Of a stretch of 64,000 nucleotides of DNA, positions 22,230 through 35,404 are shown one piece after another (within the stretch, counting starts at the first letter, position 1; every line of letters starts with the position of its first letter). Below the pieces are notes generated by a model. It worked only from the letters and a program-made list of their open reading frames with translations, did no database searches and was not told the origin of the DNA. The translations under genes were made by a program, and so were the position numbers. The stretch is from Bolinopsis microptera (Eukaryota > Ctenophora > Tentaculata > Lobata > Bolinopsidae), in contig NC_087075.1 in the NCBI RefSeq assembly GCF_026151205.1, positions 14,707,628-14,771,627 of the forward strand. Direction: 5' to 3'.

Positions 22230-23524
22230 TAAATTCGGCAAGTTTCCATAAACGATAATTTATGAACGGCGGCGCCGATAATCGCTTATTGAGCGCTTTC
22301 TCGCGCTTTTTTTTTTTAAAAACGTTTTATTAATCGATTTTTTTACGATTATAAAAACGTTCAAAAAAAAATCGCTTTATAATCGACTAAAATTGAATGT
22401 CCATAAATTCAAAAAAGCGCTTTTTTTGAATTTAAAAGCGCTATTAAAGCTTTTAAGCGCTTAACTACGTCGCTGAGCGATTTGAAAAGCGGTTTACCCA
22501 GTAGATTGGCGCCAAAAACGGGTGATAAGCAGTTTGGCCGGAGCCGGATAAGCGATTCGTAGGCGCTTTTTGAACCCATTATAAGCGATTAAAAGCGCTT
22601 ATAATTGGGGTGCAATTAGCTTGTATTTTGTAAAGCGCAAATAAAGCTCTTAAAAGCGTCTTTTAAAATTTGAGTCAGGAAAACGCTTATATTATCATCT
22701 TAAAACCGCTTATAAACGAATATAATCGCTTTTTTAGAAATCTCTTACCGGCTAATTCAACGCTATTTTCACCGCTTATAACCGCTTCCTATCATCCATG
22801 GCCAGGAGAGTCAGGAATTAAAACGCGCTTAAAAAATATAAAAAAGCGCCCTTTTTTTTTTTTTTTTTTTTTTTCGATGCTGCCCCTAACCTTGTCGGAA
22901 CGGGGTAGTGCCCGAATTTTAAAAAAGCGCTTATAAGCGAATTTCTCAACTCCCTCCCCTTACCTGGTCGGAACTTGCATGTGCTTTTTCTGATCAACCT
23001 GGGTACACCGGCAGAGTCAGATTTAAAAAAGCGCTTAGAGGGCTTATGATCGCTTTTTCTCCTACCGCTTTCCCATCTCCAATGGCCTGGTTGGGCAGGA
23101 ATAAGAAAGCGCCTTATAAGCACATTTCAATGCCTGCACCTAAACCGGCGGTCGAAAACGGGGAATGCCCGGAATTAAAAGCGATATAACCGCTTTTTTA
23201 ATTAAAATGCTGCCGACAAACCTGGTCGGGAACTGGAAATCAGAGTTGCCCCCGCTTATATAATTGCTTTTCTGTGCAACCTGGTGCACCGGCAGAGTCA
23301 GGATTTAAAAGCGCTTAGATTGCTTTTCTATCTAGGGCCGCTTTTCAATCGCCCATGGCCTGTGGTAGGAAATTAGAAAGCGCGTATAACACTTTTTCAA
23401 TGCTGCCCCAGGCCCTAAACTGGTCGGAAAGGGGAGTGCCGGAACTAAAGAGCGCTATAAGCCCCCTCACTTCTTGACCTTGTAAACAAGCGCGCCCGAA
23501 GTGGAGCGAAAGCAACATGGTTAG

Positions 23525-23830
23525 GTGAAAGGGTGCCATATTTGATATGCGCGGCTTTGGAGCAAATGGATATCTTATAAGTCGCGTATTTTGACCAAAT
23601 TCGTTGATTTATGTCGTATTATTTCGACACTTTCTTGTCAGTCTATGACTATGAGTAAGCTCACCAATTTTTTGTAGCAATCAGAGTCGGAAGGATACTC
23701 GAATATCTATTTGATTTGAAGAAAATTGTGCTGGCCGAAATTAGCGCTAAAAAAACCATCCAACTACTATAAAAACAGTCGGCACGCGCGGCACACTGTC
23801 GATGGCATGGCGCAATATAATCTGGATAGA
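23525..23830. repeat. Dispersed repeat shared with 48.69-49.08 kb
   Basis: Shares with 48,690-49,080, in direct orientation, GTGCCATATTTGAT, GCGCGGCTTT, AAGTCGCGTA, a TCGTATTATTT stretch, TGTGCTGGCCGAAAT, and a GTCGATGGC-type end. It sits inside the loop of the 4-kb palindrome. Confidence 0.75.
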
Positions 23831-24302
23831 GCAAACGGCAGCACGAAGGCATATGGTTAGACATAGGTGCAAAATAACGAACATCCGAAACTCCTTAGCC
23901 TTTTAATTGCATTGGTAATATCATGTGTAACGCTTATTTTTATATAAAAACCGGCTCTTGTAATTCCTCGCCCAAAAATTTCACGTGACCTTGGTTTTTT
24001 AATGGGTTTTGCAGCCGTACAAACATTTTTAATACATAAACCCTAATCCCAAACCCTAACCTAACCATTGGGCAGCGCTTTCGTATGAGCGACCTGCGAC
24101 CAAACGATGCCAAGCTGGCGTGGTTTATTGTTGCAGTTTTACTATCTAATATTTCTTAATAACCAGATTTTACCAAGCAATCTCAGCACGCCGCGGCTTT
24201 TTTAGTGTATACATTTACTTTTTCCTATTGGGTCTCACGTGCACGGTGTTTTTTTATGTCCACGATTGATTATGAAACATGTACGTGAATGCTGGTCAAC
24301 GC

Positions 24303-24388
24303 ACACACTAACGTTAGTGTGTCTGAAAAAAGTGCGTGTCTCATTGAAAGTTATATAACTTTCAATGATCACCGCACTTTTTTCAGAC
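24303..24388. repeat. Nested perfect hairpins at palindrome centre
   Basis: A 20-bp perfect palindrome (ACACACTAACGTTAGTGTGT, 24,303-24,322) adjoins a stem. GTCTGAAAAAAGTGCG (24,321-24,336) pairs with its reverse complement at 24,373-24,388. This encloses a perfect 28-bp palindrome (24,341-24,368, centred on TTATATAA). Confidence 0.95.
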
Positions 24389-26354
24389 GTCGTGATTCGC
24401 TCAACCCGACTAGAGATTCCTGAATGACATAAACAGGCCTGTCCATACTCCGGTGACAGACTGTAGCGTGGCCCAGCGCAATAATTTAATTTCCATATAC
24501 TATACTTTTCTGTTTGCAAGTTTCTGAATGTGAAGTGTGTGACGCAGCGCGCATCGACGAACCGCCACCAGGTCAACCGCACCCACCAATTAACAACATA
24601 TAAATAACGCTTGCAAGCGCTTTACGACAACTTTTCTGACAATTATTGTTTGTCGGAGAACTTTGCCGCGCCGTGCACTTAGCCTTCTTACTTGCTTCTA
24701 GATCGCCAGTCAAACAACAATTTGTAAATCCATGGTGATAAATGATATATAAAGTGTAAAAACCAGTAATAAAAAGTGATTGTAATCGCTATAACCGCTT
24801 TACAATCCTACTCCCGCCATGCATGACAGGTTTAGGGCAAACGAGAAAAGCGCTTATAGAGCGCGCCATTTAAAATTCCGTGCACCCCCAGGTGAACGGA
24901 TGTTCAGATTTTTGCTTATAATTGTAAGTTTTATAACTTAGCCAGGACGCGCACACGTGTTGGACTCAACGTAATATTTGCAATCCAAATATTTTTACAA
25001 GTATCGCCGTTAAGCATTATAAGCGCTTCTAATCCTGCCCTCTCCCTTATAAGCCTTTCCAATTTCGGGTACTCCCCCGTCCCCGAACCAGGGTTAGGGG
25101 CGCATTGAAAAAGCGCTTATAATCGCTTTTTATTTCCCGGTCACTCCCTTTTTCCGACAGTTAGGGGCAGCATTGAAAAATTGGCCTAATAAGCGCTTTT
25201 TAATTCCCGGCAACTCCCTGTGCCGTTCCGACCATTTAGTGCAGCATTGAAAAATCGGCTCTACGCACTTTTTAATTCCTGCAACCAGGCCATGGGCGAT
25301 AGGAAAGCGTTAGAAAAGCAATCATAAGCGCCAATAAGCGCTTTTAAATCCTGACTAAGCGGTGCACCCCAGTTGCCACAGAAAAGCACTTAAGCGGGCA
25401 CTCTGATTCCAGTCCGACCAGTAAAAGGGGAATGAGAAATCGCTTATAACGCGTATTAATTCCAGGCACTCTCCAGTTCCGACCAGATTAAGGGAATTGA
25501 GAAATCGCTTATAAGCGCCTTTTAAATTCCGGCCCTCCCCAGTTCCGACCAGGTTAGGGCAGCATCGAAAAAGCCGTTATAAGCGCTTTTACACTCCTGC
25601 TCACCTGGCCATGGATGATAGAACAAGCGGTAAAAGCGTGAAATAGCGATGAATTAGCCGTTATAAGCGATTTCTAAAAAAGCGATTATAATTCGTTTTA
25701 CGCGGTTAAATAAAAGATGTAATATGCGTTTTCCTGACTCAATTTTAAATGCGCTTATAAGCGCCTTAAATGCGCTTTACAAACAGCTAAATTGCACCCC
25801 AATTATAAGCGCTATATAATCGCTTATAAATGTTCAAAAAAGCCCAAGCGCCTACGAATCGCTTATCCGGCCAACCGCTATCCTCCCGTTTTTGGCGCCA
25901 ATCCTACTGGAAAATCGCTTTCAAATCGCTCAGCGACGCTGTAAGACGCTTATAGCGCTTATAAGCGCTTTTAAATTTTAAAAAAGCGCTTTTTTGAATT
26001 ATGACATCAACTTAAAGTCGAATATAAGCGATTTTTTTTGAACCGTTATAATCGTAAAAAATCGTTATACCGGTTTTTTTATTAAAAAAGCGGAAAGCGC
26101 CGAGAAAGCGCTTCAATAAGCATTATCGGCGCCGATCATAAAATATCGTTTTATGGAAACTTTGCCATAATCTAATATTGGAAACACAATGCAGAATGGA
26201 TTGGTCTTAAACTATAATTTTGTGTCACTAATAATCATTTACTTTTCAAAGTTGAAAGTATGAAATGCCCCACCATCATAGTTAGGGTAAAATATTATTC
26301 TTAAATTTTAAAATTAAGAAGATTGCTCTATGACAATAAAATTTTAAAATTTAC

Positions 26355-26730
26355 AAAAGATATCTAATTTTTAAATATTAGGTACAGTTTATGACAGTAC
26401 AGCATACCAATTTATTGTGGCGGTAAAGGACCATTGCCTGAAAGGGCTTTACCGAACCCCTGGGACCACAATGTGATAGGAACAGGCCAGAAGTTTCTAT
26501 GTAGAGCAATTTATTTATTTCGAGCTATTGTACGTGGTAAAGCTGGTGGTCATGTTATAAAGGTCAGTTTTATCCATGTGTGTTAGTTATCCATCCAGAT
26601 TCTTTATGATGTGAGAAAATCATGCCCCTTCACGATATATAACGTTTTGACTATAAATTTTGTTTTTACACAGAAACTGTGGCACTAAGGTCAAGAATTA
26701 ACAATATTTACTCTCATTGATAGTTAAAGG
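26355..26730. repeat. Direct repeat flanking the 4-kb palindrome, right copy
   Basis: Same orientation as 21,228-21,645. With its partner it brackets about 4.7 kb that includes the whole palindrome. The layout could be two long terminal-repeat-like copies, or a duplication into which the palindrome was inserted. Confidence 0.8.
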
Positions 26731-26884
26731 CAGGATAATAATATTCTATAATCGATCGGTTTACCACTTCGCATCTCTCCTAATGATCAGGGTCTATACA
26801 GATTTTATACTAATTATATTAAAATGAATCGTAATTAATATTATGATTCCATTGTATATTAATAACTCATCCAAGGATAACCTT

Positions 26885-26990
26885 ACGATTATCTCAAAGC
26901 ACATGTCTCCAAGCACCATTTCTCAAAGCACATGTCTCAACGCACAAGTCCTCCAAGCACATGACTCAAAGCACAAAGTCTCAAATGGCC
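26885..26990. repeat. CTCAAAGCACATGT repeats
   Basis: About seven degenerate copies of a 14-16-bp unit containing AAGCACATGTCTC. Confidence 0.8.
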
Positions 26991-28225
26991 AACAAGTATC
27001 ATATTGTTAAATGAATAATGTTAGATAAACCTTATGCTTATAGACTTAAAAGGGCAAAAAAATGCAGGGGACATTTTGGGACAATTTGGAAAAGTTCCAA
27101 AAATTTTTCCAAAAAAGTTTCCAAAAATCTGGTTTCATAAACTCTGAAAAGGGAAAGTGCGGGTAAGCCATTCCCTAGGGGGGTAAATTGGGCTCAAATT
27201 GCTCATAATTGACAGTTACAAAAGTACTTACAACAAATAGGGCCCTTTGCAATGGATAACTAATCACAAGAACTTAAAACCATTTCCCCGCAGCCGGCTA
27301 TAGTAACATAAACAAAGGCGGGCACAAACTTTTTTTGGGGTTTTATGTAACTTTTAATTACCAAAAAAAATTTAATAAAAAAAATTATTTTGGGAAATGC
27401 CCCCACATTAAATAATTTCAAATTTTTGAAATGGCCTTCTGATCCATGAATATAAGTGCATTTTAAAGAAAAATTTTCTAAGAAATTTACACCGAATACA
27501 AAAAAAGATTCTCCAATTTAACATAAATTTCCGCTCAGAATATATACCCTCACGACGGTGCTGCCCGGGGGTTGAAATTTAAGAAACAAGTTTTTCCCTT
27601 TTACAATTCAGCACCCAAATTTACTAAACAAAAACTAATTTTTTTAAGTTTAGCTGTAAGACATATCTACATAACATAACGTCACACATAACTCAATAAC
27701 AACAAAAATTTTTCATCTTCACAACTAACAGCCCTTTAAAAGGTTTGTAAATTTAAAAACCATATTATATAGTGAGCAGTGAGATTTGGTAAGTTTTATA
27801 AAACGTTAAAAAACTTTCCACTGGGGAAGAAAAAAATTAAAAAATTGTGTAAAACTGGGGTAGGGGTGTACAAAAATTCCAAAAACGTTTTTTTAAAAAG
27901 TAGAAACAGGGGGTTTAAAAGTAGAAATTTTTAAATGCGGCATAAACAAATGCGTTTTTTGGGTCACTTTTTTTGGGTTTCACGGCACGAACGATTTACA
28001 CCCTAAATGGGATTGGGAATTTTTAAAACATTAAAAGATAGAAAAACAGTTGTATTGCTGCGGGGAAATTGCTACGATGTAACCAAAAAAAAAACCCAAA
28101 ATAACAGCACAAAAATACTGCCAAAAATTTAAAAAGGGGGGAACTTTTTAACTTTTTTTAAGCAAAAATATTGTATAAATTCAAAAAAAACTTCGTGCGT
28201 GCCCTGCATCAAATTATTTAAAAGC
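26991..28225. other. Low-quality-looking AT-rich DNA
   Basis: Rich in A, T, G and C homopolymers of 4-8 bases, with no ORF of interest and no recognisable element. Confidence 0.5.
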
Positions 28226-28299
28226 TAAAAAAACTTTTCAGAAAAAAAATTGACAAAGAAAAAAAAAAACCCCAAGAAATTTTAAGTACGATAAGAAGA

Positions 28300-31200
28300 T
28301 CTGACAAAAAAAAACCCAAAAAAAAAAGGGACAATATTATAAAAAGGGAGAGCGGGGAAAAAAACGAAAAAAAAGGACAATAAAAAAAGGGAGGGGCGGG
28401 GTAAGAAAACAAAATAAGAGGGACAATATTATAAAAGGGAGGGGCATTTTAAAAAACAAAAATAAAGGGACAATATAAAAATATGGGAACCCCGGGGAAA
28501 GAAAACAGAAACAAGAGGGAAAATTTAAAATAAAAAGGGGGCCCGGGGAAAAGAAAACAAAAAATAAGGGGGAAAATATTTAATATATAAAGGGGTAAGA
28601 AAACAAAATAAGGGGGACAATTTTAAAATTGGGAGAGGAAAAGGGTAAGAAAACAAAAAAAGGGGAAAAATTTTAATAAAAAGGAGGGGAAAGGGAAAAA
28701 AACAAAAAAAAAAATATTATATGGGAAGGGGCCCATAAAAAAACAAAACAAGGGGGAACAATATTATATAAAAAGCATTTAAGAAAACAAAATAAGAGGG
28801 ACACTTTTTATAATTTTGGGGGACGGGTTAAAAAAACAAAATAAAGGAAAACAATAAAATAGGAGAGGCGGGTAAAAAAACAAAAATAAGGGGGACAAAA
28901 TTATAATTAAAAGGCGGGGAAGAAAACAGAAAAAAAGGGACAAATATATAGGGGGCGGGGTAAGAAAACAGAAAAAAAGGGGGAAAACATTATTAGGAAA
29001 GGCGGGGGTTAAGAAAAAAAAATAAAACCAATTTTATAAATTGGGAGAGGCAGGGTAAAAAAACAAAAAAAAGAGGACAAATTATAATATAGGAGGAGCG
29101 GGGTAAAAAAAACAGAAAAAAGGGGGACAATATTAAATATGGGAAGGCGGGGTAAGAAAACAAAAAATAAAGGGACAATATTAAAATAAAAAAAGGGCGG
29201 GGAAAGAAAACAGAAAAAAGGAGGGCCCAATATAATTGGAAGCAGGTAAGAAAACAGAAAAAGGGGGACAATTTTAATAATTGGGAAGGAAAGGGTAAGA
29301 AACAAAATTTAAGGACAAAAAAAAAAAATAAGGAAGGCAGGTAAAAACAGAAAAAAGAGGGACAATATTTAATAAAGGAGGGGCAGGGTAAGAAAACAGA
29401 AAAAGGGGGAAAATTTTATAAAAAAAGGGAGGACGGGGTAAAAAACAAAATAAGAGGGAAAAAATTTTAAAAAATTGGGAGAGGGGGGGTAAAAAACATT
29501 TAAAAGGGGTACAATATTATAATAAAAGAGAGGCGGGGAAAAAAACAGAAAAAAGAGGGAAAAAATTAAAATTTATAGAGGAGCAGGGTAAAAAAAACAG
29601 AAATAAAGGAAAAACTTTTATAATTTTTGGGGACAGGTAAAAAAAACAAAATAAGGGGGACAATATTATAATATGGGAAAACCCGGTTAAAAAACCAAAA
29701 ATAAGGGGGAAAAAATTTTATAATATGGGAAAGGGGCGGGTAAGAAAACAAAATAAGGGACAACTTATAAAAAGGGGGACCCGGGGGTAAGAAAACAAAA
29801 TAAGAGGGCCCAATTATAAAATAGAAGGCGGGTAAAAAACAAAATAAAGGGACAAAAATTTATAATATGGGAGGAGGGGGGTAAAAAAAACCGAAAAAGG
29901 GGGGCCCAATAAATAATATAGGAGAGGCGGGGTAAAAAACAGAAAAAGGGGGACAATTTTATAATATATAGGACGGGGTAAAAAAAACAAAAATAAGAGG
30001 ACAAAAAATAAAAAATAGAGAGGAAAGGGTAAGAAAACAAAATAAGAGGGAAAAAATTAAAAAAATGGGTTACCCAGGGAAAAAAACCCCAAAATAAAGG
30101 GGGACAATATTAAAAATAAGGAGGGGCGGGGTAAGAAAACAAAAAAAAGGGACAACTTTATAATAAAGGAGGGGCAGGAAAAGAAAACAAAAAAAAGAGG
30201 GCCCAATATTATAATAAAAGGAGGACGGGGTAAGAAAACAGAAATAAGAGGACAATTTATAAATAAAAAGGAAGGCAGGGAAAAAACAGAAATAAAAAGG
30301 GAAAATTTTAAAAAATTAGAAGGCAGGTAAAAAACAAAAATAAGAGGGGCAATATTATAAAAAAGGAAGCGGGGTAAAAAAACCCAAAAAAAGGGGGACA
30401 ATTTTAAATAATATGGGAGAGGCGGGGTAAAAAAAACAAAAAAAGAGGAAAAAAATTATAAATAGGGGACAGGGTAAGAAACAAAAAAAAGGGGGACAAT
30501 TTTTATAATATGGGAGGACAGGGTAAGAAAACAAAATAAGAGGGAAAAATTTTAATAATAAGGAAGGCGGGGTAAAAAAAACAAAAAAAGGACAATATTA
30601 TAATATAGGGGGAGCGGTAAAAAAACCCAAAAAAAGGGGGACAATATTAAAAAAAGGGGGAAAAGGGAAAAAAAAACAAAAAAAGGGGGACAACAATAAA
30701 TAAAGAAGGCAGGTAAAAAAACAAAAAAAGGGGGAAAATTTTTATAATGGGGGAGGACGGGGTAAAAAACAAAAAAAGGGGGCCCAATATTAAAAATAAA
30801 AGGGGGAGCGGGGTAAAAAAGAAAAAAGGGGCCCAACTTTAAAAATATAGGAGGGGCCCGGGTAAAAAAAAACAGAAATAAAAAGGTAACAATATTAAAA
30901 AAATAGGGAGGAGGGGGGTTTAAGAAAAAAAAAAAGGGGGACAATATTATAATTTTTGGAGGAGCATTTGTAAAAACAGAAATAAAGGGAAAAATTTTAA
31001 AATTTTAAAGGAGAGGCAGGGTAAAAAAACCCGAAAAAAGAGGGACAAAAAAAATAATATAGAAGGGCGGGGTAAAAAACATTAAAAAAAGGGGAAAAAT
31101 TTATAAATAGGAAGGCAGGGTAAGAAAACAAAATAAGAGGTACAATTTTAAAAAAAAGGAAAGGGACGGGGTAAAAACGAAATAAGGGGCCCAATATTAA

Positions 31201-31590
31201 AATATGGGAGAGGCAGGAAAAGAAAACAGAAATAAGAGGTAAAAAACAATATAAAAAAAGGAAAGGGGGCGGGGTAAAAAAACCCAAAAAAGGGGGGAAA
31301 AATTTAAATAATTTAAAGGGGCAGGTAAAAAAAAAAAAATTTTGGGGGGGAACAAAAATTATAATAAAGGAGAGGCGGGGTAAGAAAACAAAATAAGAGG
31401 GAAAATTTAATTATAATATAGGAAGGCAGGGTAAAAAACAGAAAAAAGGGGGGGAAAAAATTTTAAAAATTTTAGGAGAGGCAGGGAAAAAAACAAAATA
31501 AGGGGGCAAAAATTAAAATTTAAAAGGGAACCCGGGGAAAAAAACAAAAATAAGAGGGACAATATTATATGGGAGAGGCAGGGTAAAAGC
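28300..31590. repeat. About 49-bp A/G-rich minisatellite, roughly 65 copies
   Basis: Each unit has the order GGCGGGGTAAGAAAACA, AAATAAGAGGGACAA, TATTATAATATGGGAGA. Copies differ mostly in homopolymer length (AAAA/AAAAAA, GGG/GGGGG) and in YAATATTATAA spacing. The plus strand is purine-rich. Phe/Leu/Pro-rich minus-strand frames of up to 130 codons are repeat artefacts. Confidence 0.93.
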
Positions 31591-34369
31591 GTTACTTTTT
31601 TTCCCGGGGAAGGAAGGAAAAAATTATGAATTTTTTTATTGCGGATTAATGTAACTGGAAATGTGAAGGTGATAATTAAAGGGGTTCAATTTAAAGGGGA
31701 ACCCCATTTAAGGGGAAGCCCAACCACTAAAGCAATACTATAAAATTTTAAAAAAAGGAGCATATAGCCCCACATTTGGGAAATTCACCCCTTTACAACT
31801 AGGGTAAAATTTGGGTGGGAAATTGGGGAAAGTAAATCTTTGAGGACTGTGGGACTGGAAAAAATTTCCTTTTTTCCCTGGATTTTAAATTGGGGTTAAA
31901 GTTTTAATAAACGGGAAAAAGGGGGGCCGAATAGTGGGGATTTTTGCCGTAAAACGTTTAAATTTCTTAAAATGTTTTGAATAAATCACATCGGGGAATA
32001 ATTAACTTTCGAGACAGAAATGAAAACTAAAAGTACAACGGAAACGAACTTGGTTTTTAATTTATGGTTAATGGAAATTAAGGTTTATTTATTATTAAAA
32101 ACCCGGAGATCTTGATTTTGATTTAATAAAAAATAATTATTGCTTTTTAAAACTTTTTTTGTGATTATTAACTATTTTTCATCTATATTTTGAGTTTTCT
32201 GTGATTGAATATTTTTTTATTGATTAAAATTTTTATGAAAACGTAATTTTTGAACTAAATTGTATGTACCCCACCCCAAACTCCAAAATATAAGGACAGG
32301 GTTTAAATTCAAAAAAAACTCAAATAAAAAAAATTTCATAAAACTGAAAAAAGAGAAAGAAAGGGCATCCGGGCCAAACCCATGGGAAACGTGACTGAAT
32401 TCTGGCTTAAAAAATATTTTTTAAAAAACGTATATTTTAAATCAAATTTATCTTGAACTAGAGCAAAATTTTTTTCATTATAAACCTCAATTTTAGCTAG
32501 TTTTAACTGTTTAACTAAAAAATTTTTAACTACTCCGAATTTTCAAAATTTAATAGAACTTTTTTAGAATCTACCGGGGGAAAAAAGGCGATCCCCCTGA
32601 ACTGCTAAACGCTTAACTCAGCAAAAAACAATTACAGCGGGGACCCCCAAAATTTTGGGAAAGCCATTTTCCATCCACAAATTAAATTTGATTCAACCAT
32701 TTTTCCCAATACATTCCCCTCACAAGAACTTAAATGGACATTAAAAAAGGGGAAAAAAAGCTGGCGTCCAAACAAACATTAAAAAAGAAAACCCTGGATC
32801 GGGATAAAGAAAAGAAAAAAAAGTGAGCAAAAAAAAGAGAATTAACCAAAAATAAATTTTTTTAAAACAAAGGAAAAAGTAAAACATCGCTATCAATATA
32901 ACCCCTCACATAAAGAAAATTTAAAATACAATATCAATACTCGCTACAATGTTGGACCATTCCTCTCAGTGGACCCAATCCCCTCCCCCAAATTTAAATG
33001 AAAAAATTTCAGGGTCACCCGGTTTACGGGCCTTTAAATGAAATCGAATTAACATGATTTATGATAATTTAATAATAAAAGACATTTGTTTTTAAAAAAA
33101 AATACTTTTTTCGCTGCAATGAAGATCAGCTATGAAACGTTTAATAATGGGAAATTTTTTCTGTGACGTATTTAAAAAACAATTTTTGTTTTAATTAAAA
33201 TAACTATATCCTCTCAATCTCCGCTTAATTCGATTTTGGAATTTGTAAAAAATTTCAAAAAGGAAAGAATGTAAATCGAAATTTTTACGTTTTTTGGGTG
33301 TTTTATATTTAAACCCGGGGGGGTTTTAGAAATTTTTGGAAACTTTAGCCCCCCCCCCCCTTCCCCCCCCCCCCCCCCTTTAAATCGGGGCGTTTTTTTT
33401 TTTCATTGGGGGAAAAGTTTTCTTCTAGGGAAAATTCAATTTTTTAGGGTTTTTTTACTAAATTAAGGGAGAATGTTTTGCCCAAAAATTCCCCAAACAA
33501 AGATTTCAGAAAGCTTTCTACCAAATTCCAAACGAAGCATGTCCCAAACAAGGAAAAAATAAATGACAAAAAAATCCCGATTAAAAAAAATTTAAAAAAA
33601 CCAAAGGGCCCCAGAAAAAGGTTTTTTGTGGAAAAGGGATAAAGCCCACCCCCCCAAAAACAAATAAGACTACGACCCCAAAAATAATAAAAAATTGGGG
33701 AACGGTTTTTTGGAAGTTGTAATTTTGGGGAAACCTTGAAAACCCAAAACAAACCCCCAACCCAAAAAAGGGGCCCCAAAAAAAATAAAAAAATAACTCC
33801 AAATGGGAGATTCCCAACGAAAATTCCCCCAAATAAAACCGGAAAAATTTTAAATATTTAAAAATTTGTTTGGAAATTTAACCTTTTTTATTACTTAAAA
33901 TTTTTAAAATATAATAAATAATAATTTCGTGTACCCGGGCATAAGGTAAGATGTAAAGGGAAATAAGGCTGGGCCCGTTTATTTCCGTTTTTCCCGTTTG
34001 TTCAATTTCAATGTCCCCGTCCTTTTACAGGTAGCGTGAAAAAATTTAAGCCTTGAGGGGCAAAGTTGAAAAATATAACAAAATAATCAGAAAAAAACAA
34101 AAAAAATAGTTTTAATATCAATGATTCAATGATTTTAGATGCGAGTGGTTACAGGTTAAGACACTATACTGCGGAGATAAAGATTGCTGAATATTTGACA
34201 AGTGTAACACAACCACTAATTAGATAATTTCGGAGATCATAATTAGATCATAATTACATAATTATGATTTAATTATGACGCGAATCCTCGGTATAAACAG
34301 GAAGGATATTGAAAATTAGGTTGAATAAAACACGTTTAATGCTTGTCCAATCAGGTTTGTTAGGCTGAT
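31591..34369. other. AT-rich, homopolymer-rich DNA without genes
   Basis: No domain in any frame. C-runs lie at 33,351-33,378. The minus-strand Phe/Gly/Leu-rich frame at 33,444-33,779 is low complexity. The style of homopolymer variation matches the flanking arrays. Confidence 0.5.
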
Positions 34370-34575
34370 CACGTGGTTCTGGTTTAGTGGCACGTGGTGG
34401 GTCACGTGTCACGTGGTGGGTCACGTGTCATGTGGTGGGTCACGTGTCACGTGGTGTGTCACGTGTCACGTGGTGTGTCACGTGTCACGTGGTGGGTCAC
34501 GTGGCACGTGGTGGGTCACGTGTCATGTGGTGTGTCACGTGGGAGGTTTATTATGTGGTTGTGTGTCACGTGGGT
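34370..34575. repeat. 19-bp CACGTG minisatellite
   Basis: Units of 19 bp (CACGTGTCACGTGGTGGGT, with TGTGT and CATGTG variants) are preceded by CCAATCAGG at about 34,348. I count about 16 CACGTG E-boxes in 200 bp. Frames of 65-73 codons on the plus strand come from the repeat. Confidence 0.93.
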
Positions 34576-35100
34576 GTACACAGCCGGTTGATAATTCAGA
34601 CAATTTAACTGTGACGAAATTCTGAATTTGGGAAATTTACATTTTGAGTGTGGTGATGAAGAAAATTAAAGATTTAACATAATCTTTGTTAAAATGACTG
34701 TCGTAAAATATTGAAACAAATCTGTAGTAAAAAACCGTTAAAAACAAAATATTACGATAATCTAAATTTCTGTTGTGGTTAGACACCATTTAGATGCAAT
34801 GAATATAATGGAATCGTATATTTAACTTTTCACCGAACTATTTCCGGATAGTTCGTCTTTCTGGTCAGATGCACTATCGAGTGAGTTATTTATAAATCTA
34901 AATAGTGCCCTGCCTTGTTTATTGTACATCTAATAAGTAATGTACACCGGACCTAAAAGGAGTCATTATGTTGAATGTATATTAAACCTTTAATACATAA
35001 AATGCAATGATGGAACAAGAACAGAGTAATTCCTATGTAAACCAATAGTGCTCTGATTGTTGGTTGCACATGTAACCTATTAAACCTGTTAAACCTACAG
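34576..35100. other. Unannotated DNA
   Basis: AT-rich, with no gene recognised. Confidence 0.5.
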
Positions 35101-35140
35101 CGCCCCCCCCGGCCCCCCCCCCCGCCCCCCCCCCCCCCCG
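35101..35140. repeat. C homopolymer tract
   Basis: C-runs interrupted by G (CCCCCCCCGGCCCCCCC type). The minus-strand Gly-rich frame here is an artefact. Confidence 0.9.
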
Positions 35141-35404
35141 TTGTTGACTGTCAATATTTAACCTAACACACCTCATGTGGAGTATCCCGGAAACCTTACA
35201 CCGTGACGATACAAACTTGATGTCGAGTATCCCTCCCTCTCTCACGTATATAATATTAGCGGCCCACTGTGTGTGTGTGTGTTCTAAAACATAATATGTG
35301 TGCATAAATATGTACGTGAGTGTAAGTAAATATGTGCATAAATATTACATGTATTTTATGTATCGTGTCAGTGACAGGGGATATCTTTAAGTTCTACAGA
35401 CGAC

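Larger units (their letters stand above)
22230..26165. mobile_element. About 4-kb palindrome built of AAGCGCTTATAAGCG repeats
   Basis: The arms (about 22,230-23,470 and 24,790-26,165) are reverse complements, from AGTTTCCATAAA/CGGCGCCGATAAT at the ends inward. Each arm is filled with degenerate AAGCGCTTATAAGCG motifs. In places these alternate with conserved strings such as TTGGCGCCAAAAACGGG, GCGATTCGTAGGCGC and CCATGGCCAGG. The central 1.3 kb contains a different repeat family (from about 23,525) and a nested hairpin at 24,303-24,388. No transposase seen. It resembles a giant foldback element. Confidence 0.85.

Noticed and set aside
28218-31287. Phe/Leu-rich membrane proteins on the minus strand
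   Set aside because: They are translations of the A/G-rich minisatellite, have low complexity, and change frame with each homopolymer indel.
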